From: Bradyrhizobium elkanii USDA 76
Lineage (GTDB): Bacteria; Pseudomonadota; Alphaproteobacteria; Rhizobiales; Xanthobacteraceae
Assembly: GCF_023278185.1 (NCBI RefSeq)
Contig: NZ_CP066356.1
Span: forward strand, 6,378,001 to 6,442,000
DNA length: 64,000 nucleotides
Direction: 5' to 3'
Part shown: positions 1 to 7,832 of the stretch, piece by piece
Layout: each line of letters opens with the position of its first letter
Numbering within the stretch: position 1 is the first letter of the stretch
The notes under the pieces: model-generated
Databases searched by the model: none
What the model was told of the DNA's origin: nothing
What the model saw: only the letters and a program-made list of their open reading frames with translations
Position numbers and translations under genes: made by a program

Positions 1-701
1 AGCTGGTAGCCGAGCGACAGCAGCACCATCGATCCGATCAGGAACATCGGCACCGCCCCGAGCCGCTTGGCCGGGGGCACAAGCCGCGCCGGCTGCGCCT
101 CCGCCGCGATGCGGCGCTCGATCCCCGAGAAGGCCAGCGCGGTCAGCAGCAGCACGGCGCCCGACAGCACGAACGGCAGCCGCGCATCCTGATTGCGCAG
201 CACGACGCCAAGATAGGGCGAGACCGCGCCCGCGATGCCATAACCGAGCATCGCCAGCGCCGCGAGGAACGGGACCGAGGGTTGCGCGCGATACTTGCCG
301 AGCAGCGTGAGCGGCGGCGCACGCAGGGCCGACGACGTCACGGCCCAGATCACGATCAGCACGATCAGCCAGACCTTTGCTCCCGGCCCGGTGCCGGCCA
401 CGTAAGGCAGCGCGATGAAGGCGGCGCAGGAGATCGCGGCAAGGATACCGACGAACAAGCCAAGGCGGCCGACCAGGCTCGAAATCCTGTCGGCGGCCAT
501 GCCCATCGCCGTGTCGGTGACGGTGAAGATGCCCTGATCCATCATCAGGATCAGGATCACGGTCGCCGGCGCGATGCCGACATCGGCGCACAGCTTCGGC
601 AGATAGATCAGGTAGGTGGTCCAGCCCAGCGTGAACACGAGCTGCAGCACGGCGAGATAGACGCCGGTGAGGTTGACGGCGCGGTCGGCCTTGGTGGTCA
701 T
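1..701 (-). CDS. MFS transporter, N-terminal part (runs off window)
   Basis: An open frame on the minus strand starts with ATG at 701 (MTTKADRAVNLTG) and continues past the window edge, giving the first 233 residues. The sequence is a series of hydrophobic helices with short charged loops; a loop reading MGMAADRISSLVGRLG after the second helix resembles the MFS loop 2-3 signature (G-x-x-x-D-R). It is therefore an inner-membrane secondary carrier of the major facilitator superfamily. The substrate cannot be told from this part. The 41 bp between its start and the end of alkB carry no visible terminator, so it may be the last gene of the alkB transcript. Confidence 0.75.
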   Translation of the reverse strand, partial: MTTKADRAVNLTGVYLAVLQLVFTLGWTTYLIYLPKLCADVGIAPATVILILMMDQGIFTVTDTAMGMAADRISSLVGRLGLFVGILAAISCAAFIALPYVAGTGPGAKVWLIVLIVIWAVTSSALRAPPLTLLGKYRAQPSVPFLAALAMLGYGIAGAVSPYLGVVLRNQDARLPFVLSGAVLLLTALAFSGIERRIAAEAQPARLVPPAKRLGAVPMFLIGSMVLLSLGYQ

Positions 702-742
702 GAGCCAAGTCTAGACCACCCGCCCGATTTGCGGGAGGGGAG

Positions 743-1396
743 TCAGCGCACCTTGCGGAAGGTCAAATTGATGCGCTGGCGGTCGAGCATGCTGTGCTCG
801 CCGTCGGCGAGCGGTGCCACGCCGTGATAAAATAACCGTGACGGTCCGCCCCACACCGCAACATCGCCATGCTCGAGCCGATAGCGGCGCGGCGTGTCGC
901 TGCGCTTCAGGCCGCCGAACAGGAAGATCGCCGGCAACCCGAGCGAGATCGACACGATCGGTGCGCGGTAGTCGAGCTCGTCCTTGTCCTGATGCAGCGA
1001 CAGTTTTGCGCCGGGGACGTAGCGGTTGATCAGGCAGGCCTCAGGCGCGAAGCCGTTGAAGCCGGCTTCTTCAGCGGCGCCGGCGGCAAGCCTGCGCAAC
1101 ACCTCCGGCATTTCAGGCCAGGGCTGCCCCGAGTCGGGATCGATCGGATCATAGCGATAGCCGCCGGGATCGGAGACCCAGCCGAGGCTGCCGCAATTGG
1201 TCATCGCGACCGACATGCGGTGGCCGCCCGGCGTGATCAGATGCCGGAACGGCGCCTGCTTGACGATGACGCGCAATGCTGGGATCAGCTCGGCCTCGAA
1301 CGGCCGGACAAAGCCGCGCAGCAGCACCGCGCCATCCGCGATCGTCTCGCGCGACGGCCGTGCATCGCCAATTGTCTCGAACAGATCAGCGGCCAC
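743..1396 (-). CDS. alkB: AlkB-type 2-oxoglutarate/Fe(II) DNA dealkylase
   Basis: The 217-residue product matches the length and layout of AlkB, which oxidatively removes methyl groups such as 1-methyladenine and 3-methylcytosine from DNA. The iron facial triad is visible as H135-x-D137 (LHQDKDE) and H191 (FYHGV). The 2-oxoglutarate-binding arginines are R208 and R214 (RINLTFR). The spacing is nearly identical to the E. coli enzyme (131/133/187/204/210). The start is GTG at 1396; the purine-rich GAGAGG lies unusually close to it, so translation may depend on coupling to the preceding gene, whose stop is only 13 nt upstream. No Ada-type regulator is seen nearby. Confidence 0.9.
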   Translation of the reverse strand: MAADLFETIGDARPSRETIADGAVLLRGFVRPFEAELIPALRVIVKQAPFRHLITPGGHRMSVAMTNCGSLGWVSDPGGYRYDPIDPDSGQPWPEMPEVLRRLAAGAAEEAGFNGFAPEACLINRYVPGAKLSLHQDKDELDYRAPIVSISLGLPAIFLFGGLKRSDTPRRYRLEHGDVAVWGGPSRLFYHGVAPLADGEHSMLDRQRINLTFRKVR

Positions 1397-1409
1397 GCCT
1401 CTCTCGCAC

Positions 1410-2153
1410 TCACTTCGCGTCGTGGAAGATCACACCAACGGTGTGGCGGTGGCCGGAGCGAATCCGGCTGACGCCGTGGCGCAGATTGACACGATACGGT
1501 CCGCGCGTCCCCTGCACCGGGCGATGATGCACGGCAAAGGCCACCGCATCGCCCTTGGTCAGCGGCACCACCTCGGGCCGCGACTGCATCCGCGGCCGCT
1601 GCTCGGTCAGCACGAATTCGCCGCCGGTGAAATCGCGCCCCGACTGCGACAGCAGGATCGCGACCTGGATCGGAAACACGTGCTCGCCGTAGAGATCCTG
1701 GTGCAGGCAGTTGTAGTCGCCTTCGCCATATTGCAGCAGCAGCGGCGTCGGCCGCGTCTGTCCGGCGTCGTGGCAGCGCTTCAGGAACACCGCATGCGAC
1801 GTGGGATATCGGATCTCGATCCCCATCGTCTCGTTCCAGCGATTGGCTGTCGCGGTCAGCCGCGCATAGAGCGCGGGCCGAAGCTCCGCGATCAGGTCCG
1901 GCAGCGGATACGAGAAATATTTGTACTCGCCGCGGCCGAAGCCGTGACGGCCCATCACGATCCGGCTGCGGAACTGGCTGTCGTCGGGATAGAGCGCGGC
2001 GATGGCATCGCATTCCTCAGGTGTCAGCAAGCCGTTGAGGACGGCGCAGCCCTGCCCGTCGAGATCGGTCGTGATCCGGTCCCAGTCGAGCGCGTCGACG
2101 CGGGCGAGAATGCCGGGGGCTGGGCGGGTGATGGTTTTGGCTGTTGCTGTCAT
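1410..2153 (-). CDS. 2OG-Fe(II) oxygenase of the prolyl-hydroxylase-like fold
   Basis: A 247-residue protein with a second, different double-stranded beta-helix oxygenase signature: H151-x-D153 (LHQDLYGEHVFP), a distal His at 209/210 (FAVHH) and a following Arg in the GPYRVNLRHGVSR segment that could hold 2-oxoglutarate. The sequence GGEFVLTEQRP before the distal His is typical of the 2OG-FeII_Oxy_3/prolyl 4-hydroxylase group. The substrate is unknown. It sits directly upstream of alkB on the same strand with a 13-nt gap, so the two are almost certainly co-transcribed. This suggests a shared need for iron and 2-oxoglutarate or a joint role in alkylation response, which is inference. Confidence 0.8.
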   Translation of the reverse strand: MTATAKTITRPAPGILARVDALDWDRITTDLDGQGCAVLNGLLTPEECDAIAALYPDDSQFRSRIVMGRHGFGRGEYKYFSYPLPDLIAELRPALYARLTATANRWNETMGIEIRYPTSHAVFLKRCHDAGQTRPTPLLLQYGEGDYNCLHQDLYGEHVFPIQVAILLSQSGRDFTGGEFVLTEQRPRMQSRPEVVPLTKGDAVAFAVHHRPVQGTRGPYRVNLRHGVSRIRSGHRHTVGVIFHDAK

Positions 2154-2214
2154 GGGACGGAATCTGGCCCCTGATTGTGGCCCGCGCCACCCGATTTCCG
2201 ATCGAAATTGCGGT

Positions 2215-2333
2215 GTCGTCCCGGCGAATGCCGGGATCCATGACCACCGTCGTCAGCTGTTGAGATCGCTGGGGCCACAGCGTGCCAACCACAATGCCCT
2301 GTGGTTATGGGTCACGGCTTTCGCCGGGACGAC
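2215..2333. repeat. Family A palindromic repeat, copy 1
   Basis: The element begins GTCGTCCCGGCGAATGCCGGG, has the internal landmark GTGGTTATGGGT and ends TTTCGCCGGGACGAC, so both outer ends can pair and each arm is itself a small hairpin. Seven other copies, one of them minimal, are described below. It separates the oxygenase start from the end of the DUF2848 gene. Confidence 0.85.
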
Positions 2334-2386
2334 ACGTGGAGCGAGTGTTAGCCGACATTTTCTGGCACGACTTGCGCAGAGAGAAA

Positions 2387-3073
2387 TCAGCCCCTGACCG
2401 GCAGCGTCACCACATCGTAGCCGTGGCTGATCTTCCGCTTCAGCACCGGGTCTTCCAGTTCGAACTCGAAGCGGCTGGCGGGGCGGATGCCGCCCTTGGC
2501 GGCGAAGGTGCCGCCGAACATGGCGCAGCCGTCGGGCAGCGCGCCCTGGTCGAAGCCGCGCGCGATCAGGTCCTTCACCGGCAGCATGTGATCGAGCGTG
2601 CCTTCCTGGTAGAGCACGCGCTGGCCGCCGATTGTGGCCCAGGAGCGCAGGACCAGCTGGTCCCAGTGATCAATCACATCCTCGAGTTCCCACAGCTCCG
2701 ACGCCATCGGCTTGTCGCACATCTGCTTCGACACGGTGACGCTGTAGCTCTCGACCTTGCGGTCGGTGTGGTCGGAGCCGCAGCCGACGAAGATGCGGCC
2801 CTGCCAGCCGATCAGCACGAACTCGACCTCGCCGCTCGAGTCCTCGCCGCAGACCTCGATGATATCGGCGAAGGTGAGCCGGCGCGCCGAGCAGCGGTAG
2901 TAGATCGGCGTGGTCGCGGGTCGTGCGATGCCGAGCGCCTCGAGCTCGGCGATGTGCTTGTCGCGCGCCACCGGGTCGCGGCCCGTCCACCCGGCGATCA
3001 CGGCCTGCCTGATTTCCAGTGCGAGCGGAGTGGCGACGCCCTTGTCGTCGACATTGAAGGTGAGATCAAACAC
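2387..3073 (-). CDS. DUF2848 family protein
   Basis: The 228-residue product fits the DUF2848 family: soluble, no signal peptide, with conserved stretches such as GCGSDHTDRKVE and SKQMCDKPMA. The family has no firmly established reaction; fumarylacetoacetase-like hydrolases contain similar short motifs, but I would not assign a reaction on that basis. It starts with GTG at 3073, overlapping the end of the amidase gene by 8 nt, with GGAGA upstream as a ribosome site. It is the last gene of the Liv-type transporter/amidase operon, and probably processes the product of the amidase. That role is inferred from position only. Confidence 0.7.
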   Translation of the reverse strand: MFDLTFNVDDKGVATPLALEIRQAVIAGWTGRDPVARDKHIAELEALGIARPATTPIYYRCSARRLTFADIIEVCGEDSSGEVEFVLIGWQGRIFVGCGSDHTDRKVESYSVTVSKQMCDKPMASELWELEDVIDHWDQLVLRSWATIGGQRVLYQEGTLDHMLPVKDLIARGFDQGALPDGCAMFGGTFAAKGGIRPASRFEFELEDPVLKRKISHGYDVVTLPVRG

Positions 3074-4415
3074 GGATCACGGTCTCCATTCCCGCAGCGA
3101 GTTCGAAGATGCGCCGGTCCGAACCGCCGGCGGCGGCGAGCATCAGGCCGACCGGCGCCTCGCCCTCGCGATGCGCGGGCAGCGAGATCGCGCAGCCGTC
3201 GAGCACATTGATCAGCGTGCAATTGCGCAGCGCGCGCAAATTCTCGGTGGCGAACGCCTTGTCGTCGGCGAGGCTGGCGATCGTTGGCGGCAGGTTCGCC
3301 GTGGTCGGCAGCACCATCGCATCATAGGGCGCGATCCGCGTCTCGGTGCGGGCGATGAAGGAGCGGCGCGCGTTGAGCAGATCGATATAGTCGGCGGCCG
3401 GAAAGCCCTCGCCGCGCTGGATGCGCACGGCGACGCGCGGATCGTAGATATCGCCCTTGCTGGCCAGCAGGAAGCGATGCCAGGCATAGCTTTCGGCGGC
3501 GGCAAAGCCGCCCTTGGCGTTCATGACGCCGACATCGAGCAATTCGGGCACCTCGATCCGCTCGATCAAGGCGCCTGCGCGCGACAACGAAGCGAGCGCG
3601 CGCTCGAAGGTTTTCGCGACGGCATCATCGAGGTCGTCGAGCGCGACCGTGGTCGGCACCGCGAGCCGCATGCCTTTGACCGGACGCGGCGTGAGCGACG
3701 TTACCGGCTGGTCGGCGAGCACCGCGTCGAGCGCGGCGCAGCAGGCCACCGAATTGGCCAGCGGGCCGTAGCTGTCGAGCGTGAACGACAGCGGTACGCC
3801 GCCATCGAGCGGAATCCGGCGCTGCGTCGGCTTGTAGCCGACGATGCCGTTGAAGGCCGCCGGAATCCGGCAGGAGCCGCCGGTGTCGGTGCCGAGCGCG
3901 CCGAACGCCATGCCGTCGGCGATCGAGACCGCCGCCCCCGAGGACGAGCCGCCCGGTACGTGGCCGACGCTCCGGTTCCAGGCGCTCTTCGGCGTGCCGT
4001 AATGCGGATTGATGCCGATGCCGGAATAGGCGAACTCGGTCATGTTGGTGCGGCCGATCACGACGAAGCCGGCGCGCTTGAGCCGCGCCACCACCGGCGC
4101 ATCGGCCTCCGCCGGCGCGGAATCCTCCAGCGCCCGCGAGCCCGCCCGCGTCACCTGCCCCTTGATGTCGAACAGGTCCTTGATCGAGACCGGAATGCCG
4201 GCAAAGGGCGACGGCGCCGCATTGGCCTTGCGCAGCCGGTCCATGGCGTCGGCGGCCTCGAGCGCGGCGTCGCGGTCGACATGGATGAAGGTGCGCTGGC
4301 CCTCGCCTGAGGGTTCAGCGATCCTGGCGATGCACTGCTCGACGAGCTTGCGGGCAGAGGTCGCGCCGCCGGCGAGATCGGCGGCAAGGGAGGCGAGTGT
4401 CGGATTCTTGGGCAT
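3066..4415 (-). CDS. Amidase signature family hydrolase
   Basis: The product (449 residues from the ATG at 4415) is an amidase-signature enzyme. The catalytic triad is visible as K79 (PVSIKD), the cis-serine in GGSSSGAA around 157-158, and the nucleophile S181 (GTDTGGSCRIP). Such enzymes hydrolyse carboxylic amides to acid and ammonia in the cytoplasm. An upstream GTG at 4424 is also possible; neither start has a strong Shine-Dalgarno, and the start region lies in a 14-bp tandem repeat. It follows the LivF-type gene by about 100 bp and overlaps the DUF2848 gene, so the transporter very likely imports an amide-containing compound for it. Confidence 0.88.
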   Translation of the reverse strand: MPKNPTLASLAADLAGGATSARKLVEQCIARIAEPSGEGQRTFIHVDRDAALEAADAMDRLRKANAAPSPFAGIPVSIKDLFDIKGQVTRAGSRALEDSAPAEADAPVVARLKRAGFVVIGRTNMTEFAYSGIGINPHYGTPKSAWNRSVGHVPGGSSSGAAVSIADGMAFGALGTDTGGSCRIPAAFNGIVGYKPTQRRIPLDGGVPLSFTLDSYGPLANSVACCAALDAVLADQPVTSLTPRPVKGMRLAVPTTVALDDLDDAVAKTFERALASLSRAGALIERIEVPELLDVGVMNAKGGFAAAESYAWHRFLLASKGDIYDPRVAVRIQRGEGFPAADYIDLLNARRSFIARTETRIAPYDAMVLPTTANLPPTIASLADDKAFATENLRALRNCTLINVLDGCAISLPAHREGEAPVGLMLAAAGGSDRRIFELAAGMETVIRV

Positions 4416-4451
4416 GGCTTTCACTTCACGGCTTGCACTTCATGGCTTGCA
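4412..4451 (-). repeat. 14-bp tandem repeat running into the amidase start
   Basis: On the minus strand the units are TGCAAGCCATGAAG, TGCAAGCCGTGAAG and a decayed third copy beginning TGAAAGCCATG, whose ATG is the proposed amidase start. The first two units differ at one base. Because 14 is not a multiple of 3, the start-like triplets in the copies lie in different frames. Confidence 0.7.
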
Positions 4452-4522
4452 ATTCAAAGCTCTTGCAGCTGATTGTCACCCGAACCGGGGCCGATTTCCA
4501 GCCCACCGGCCCTCACCTCGCA

Positions 4523-5242
4523 TCACTTGAGCCCGAAATAGGCGCGGTGCAGCGCTTCATTGCCGCTCATCTCAGCAACCGTGCCGGAGAAGCGGATCCG
4601 CCCGCCTTCCAGCACGAATACGCGGGTGGCAATCTCGAGAAAACCGATATTTTGCTCGGCGATCAAGAGTGCCAGTCCGCGGCCCTGCAGGCTCGACAGG
4701 GCGCGCAGGACCTCCTTGACGAACAGTGGCGACAGCCCGGCCGAGGGCTCGTCCATAACCAGCAGCTTCGGCTCGGCCGACAATGCCTTGGCGATGCCGA
4801 GCATCTTGCGCTGACCGCCGGACAGGCTCGACGCGGGATCGCGGCGCTTGTCGCGCAGCACCGGGAACAGGCCGTACAGTTCGTCGACTCGCGCGCCCGG
4901 ATTGGCATGCCCCAGCGCCTGTGCGCCGACGCGGATATTTTCCTCGATCGACAGGTCGGGAAACACTGCAAGCTCCGACATGTAGGTCATGCCGCGCTTC
5001 ATCCGGTCCGACGAGCGCATCCTGGTGATGTCCTCGCCGCCGAGCTTGATGTGGCCGCTGCGGGCTTCGATCAGGCCGACTAGCGACTTCAGGAACGTGG
5101 TCTTGCCCGCGCCGTTGGCGCCGAGCAGCAGCACGGTCTCGCCGGGGCGGACGTCGAGATCGACGCCCCACAACACCTGCATGGTGCCGTAGCCGGCATC
5201 GATGCCCCTCGTGTCCAGAAGCGGCACCGCATCAGTGGGCAT
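4523..5242 (-). CDS. Liv-type ABC transporter ATPase (LivF-like), system 1
   Basis: A 239-residue ABC ATPase with Walker A GANGAGKTT near residue 40, signature LSGGQ, and Walker B LLVMDEPSAG. The short length and C-terminal end (HRAYFGLK) are typical of LivF, the second ATPase of the hydrophobic amino-acid uptake (HAAT) systems. It energises import through the LivH/LivM-like pair encoded upstream. Its start overlaps the end of the LivG-like gene by 11 nt, so the two are translationally coupled. The real substrate is not known; the following amidase argues for an amide, urea-like or peptide-like compound rather than leucine. Confidence 0.9.
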   Translation of the reverse strand: MPTDAVPLLDTRGIDAGYGTMQVLWGVDLDVRPGETVLLLGANGAGKTTFLKSLVGLIEARSGHIKLGGEDITRMRSSDRMKRGMTYMSELAVFPDLSIEENIRVGAQALGHANPGARVDELYGLFPVLRDKRRDPASSLSGGQRKMLGIAKALSAEPKLLVMDEPSAGLSPLFVKEVLRALSSLQGRGLALLIAEQNIGFLEIATRVFVLEGGRIRFSGTVAEMSGNEALHRAYFGLK

Positions 5243-5960
5243 GCTCGCCTCCCAAAAATACCTCGATCACCTGCGGCTCGCGCACCGCGGTCGCGAGCGT
5301 CCCCTCGAATATCTCCTTGCCCGCATTGAGCACGATGACGCGGTCGGTGATCTGCTCGATGAAGCCCATCAGGTGCTCGACCACGATGATCGCCATGCCG
5401 GTCGCGGCCAAGGCCTTGATGCGGCCGGCGATCCAGTCGAGCTCCGCCGGGTTGAGGCCGGCGGCGAGTTCGTCGAGCAGCAACAGCCGCGGCCGCGTGG
5501 CGAGCGCACGGGTCAGATCGAGCATCTTCTGCTGCGCGCTGTTGAGATCGGCGGCCGGACGGTCGGCAACCTCCTTCAGCCTGAAATCCTCGAGCAGTTC
5601 GGCGATCGACGGCGCACCGGTGGCGCTGCCATAGGCCAGCGCCACCTGGATGTTCTCGCGCACCGTGAGCGACAGGAACGGCTTCGGCACCTGGAAGGTA
5701 CGGTTGATGCCGCGGTGAACGAGCTTGTGCGAGGCGACGCCGCCGGCGGACGCGCTGTCGAACACAACCTCGCCGCCATCGGGCGCATAGAGACCGGAGA
5801 TCACATTGATCGCCGTGGTCTTGCCGGAGCCGTTCGGGCCGACCAGGCCGAGGATCTCGCCCGGTACGACGTGAAAGCTGAGGCCGTCGAGCGCATGGAA
5901 GCCGCCGAAGCGCTTGACCAGCTTGGAGACCTTGAGGATCGGGGTTTTCTCAGGGGACAT
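5232..5960 (-). CDS. Liv-type ABC transporter ATPase (LivG-like), system 1
   Basis: A 242-residue ABC ATPase with Walker A GPNGSGKTT, Walker B LLLLDELAAGLNP and a degenerate signature (LNSAQQKMLDL in place of LSGGQ), as is common in LivG proteins, which often depart from the consensus here. The switch His is in IIVVEHLMGF. Together with the LivF-like ATPase it forms the heterodimer of the importer. It overlaps the LivM-like gene by 11 nt upstream and the LivF-like gene by 11 nt downstream, placing it firmly inside the operon. Confidence 0.9.
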   Translation of the reverse strand: MSPEKTPILKVSKLVKRFGGFHALDGLSFHVVPGEILGLVGPNGSGKTTAINVISGLYAPDGGEVVFDSASAGGVASHKLVHRGINRTFQVPKPFLSLTVRENIQVALAYGSATGAPSIAELLEDFRLKEVADRPAADLNSAQQKMLDLTRALATRPRLLLLDELAAGLNPAELDWIAGRIKALAATGMAIIVVEHLMGFIEQITDRVIVLNAGKEIFEGTLATAVREPQVIEVFLGGEHAH

Positions 5961-6870
5961 GCCACCCCCTGCGGGTTGCCAGCGACACCAGCCCTGCGGG
6001 CAGGAACAGCACCAGGCCCATGATCAGGAGGCCATAGATCAGCTGGAAGTATTGCGGCGTGGTGAAGCCGATCAAATTGTAGATGCCGTAGAGGATCAGC
6101 ACGCCGACGATCGGGCCGGTGATAGTGGCGACGCCGCCGAACAGCGCGAACACGATCGCGAAGATCGAGAACTCGCCGGAGAACACGTTGTCCGGATAGA
6201 ACACCGAGACGTACCAGGCGTAGATACCGCCGGCGAGGCCGGCGACCAGCGCCGAGGCGAGCCAGGCGATCACCCGCATCTTCACGATATTGACGCCGGC
6301 CATCGAGGCCGACACCGCATCCTCGCGCACGGCCTGAAGCGCCAGCCCGAACGGCGAGTTCTTGAGATAGACCACCGCACCGACGGTCAGCGCCATCACG
6401 ACGACGGCCGCATAGTAGGCGTGGGTCGGGTTGAAGGTGCCGGTGAGCGAGACGCCGTAGGGGCCCTTGGTGATGCCTTCCAGCGCCGGGTTGGCAACAA
6501 AGTGCAGCACCGCGAGCGAAGCCGCGAGGTTGGCGATCGCGAAATACGCGCCCGACAGCCGCAGCAGCGGTGTCAGCAACAGGCCGAGCGCGACCGCCAC
6601 GACGCCGCCGACCAGCACGGAGAGCGGCGCGGGCGTCTGCAGATGCATCACCATGATGGCGAAGCCATAGGCGCCGGCGCCGAAGAAGCCGACATAACCG
6701 AACGGCAGATAGCCGGTGAAGCCATAGATGATGTTCACGCCCTGCGCGAGGATCAGGAAGATCACGAAGTTGAACAGCAGCAGATGGTTTTGATAGACGC
6801 CGGGCAGCAGCGCGAACACTACCACCAGCGGCGCCAGGATGAACAGCAGGTGCTTCGATGCGTTATGCAA
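5950..6870 (-). CDS. Liv-type ABC transporter permease (LivM-like), system 1
   Basis: A 306-residue polytopic membrane protein with about eight to ten hydrophobic segments. The segment NIIYGFTGYLPFGYVGFFGAG is the conserved LivM motif (Y-GY-G-FG-V-FFG-GAY), and the EDAVSASMAGV loop is the ATPase-contact (EAA-like) region. It forms one half of the inner-membrane channel. Its start overlaps the end of the LivH-like gene by 8 nt. Confidence 0.9.
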   Translation of the reverse strand: MHNASKHLLFILAPLVVVFALLPGVYQNHLLLFNFVIFLILAQGVNIIYGFTGYLPFGYVGFFGAGAYGFAIMVMHLQTPAPLSVLVGGVVAVALGLLLTPLLRLSGAYFAIANLAASLAVLHFVANPALEGITKGPYGVSLTGTFNPTHAYYAAVVVMALTVGAVVYLKNSPFGLALQAVREDAVSASMAGVNIVKMRVIAWLASALVAGLAGGIYAWYVSVFYPDNVFSGEFSIFAIVFALFGGVATITGPIVGVLILYGIYNLIGFTTPQYFQLIYGLLIMGLVLFLPAGLVSLATRRGWHVP

Positions 6871-7786
6871 CGCGCACCCGCCTTCCGAGCAGACCGCTCG
6901 GGCGCAACAACAGGATCACGATCAACAACACATAGGGCAGCAGGTCGGCCCAGGAACTGAGATAGGTCTGCACCAGCATGTAGCACAGGCCGTAGACGAC
7001 GCCGCCGAGCGCGGTGCCGAGCGGATTGCCGAGCGAACCCAGCACGACGATCGCAAACGACGTCACGGTCGCATCGGCGCCGAACGCCGGCGTCACCGAG
7101 CCGAACATGAAGGGCGCGAACACGCCGGCGACCGCCGCGATGCCGAGACCGATGCCGAACGCCGCCGCCGAGACGCGATCGACATCGATGCCGGTCGCCA
7201 GCGCCTCGTCACGGCGTGACATCACCGCGCGTGTCAGGGTGCCGAGCCGCGTGTGGTAGAGATAGAGGTAGATCAGCGCGATCGCGATCAGGCTGGTGAT
7301 CGCCGCGATCACCCAGGGCGCGGGAAAGCCCTGGCCGAAGATCTGGATCGGCCCTGCCCCGCCCGCCTTGCCGCCGAACCACTTCACCTTGATGGTCGTG
7401 AACACGGTGCCGAGCAGCCGGCTCTGGATCGAGCGCTCGCTGGTGCCGGCGAAGATCGTGGTGACGGCTTCGATCACCTGCGACAAGCCGAAGAACAGGA
7501 TGATCGACAGCATTTCCGGATTGGCCGAGCCCTGCAGCCGCGGCACCAGCACCCAGTACAGCAGCACGCCGACCAGCACGAACACCACGAAGGCGAGCGG
7601 CACCGCGAACAGCGGGTCGATGCCGGCGATGCCGACCACGCCGAGCGCGATGAAGGCGCCCAGCATCAGGATGTCGCCATGCGCAAGGTTGACGATGCGC
7701 ATGACGCCGAACACGAGATTGAGACCGATGCCGACCAGGCTGAAATACAACCCGAACAGCACGCCGGCAACGAGCGCATAGGTCAT
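6863..7786 (-). CDS. Liv-type ABC transporter permease (LivH-like), system 1
   Basis: A 307-residue membrane permease. The N-terminal GLYFSLVGIGLNLVFGVMR and MRIVNLAHGD motifs are hallmarks of LivH, and the late loop SRRDEALATGIDVDRV is the expected ATPase-contact loop. It pairs with the LivM-like protein. The gene lies 46 bp downstream of the substrate-binding protein with no hairpin in between, unlike the second transporter in this window, so the binding protein and permease messages are probably joined. Confidence 0.9.
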   Translation of the reverse strand: MTYALVAGVLFGLYFSLVGIGLNLVFGVMRIVNLAHGDILMLGAFIALGVVGIAGIDPLFAVPLAFVVFVLVGVLLYWVLVPRLQGSANPEMLSIILFFGLSQVIEAVTTIFAGTSERSIQSRLLGTVFTTIKVKWFGGKAGGAGPIQIFGQGFPAPWVIAAITSLIAIALIYLYLYHTRLGTLTRAVMSRRDEALATGIDVDRVSAAAFGIGLGIAAVAGVFAPFMFGSVTPAFGADATVTSFAIVVLGSLGNPLGTALGGVVYGLCYMLVQTYLSSWADLLPYVLLIVILLLRPSGLLGRRVRVA

Positions 7787-7832
7787 GCTACCCGCTCACC
7801 GCCGAAGGTTACGCCTGCCGCACTCACCTGCA

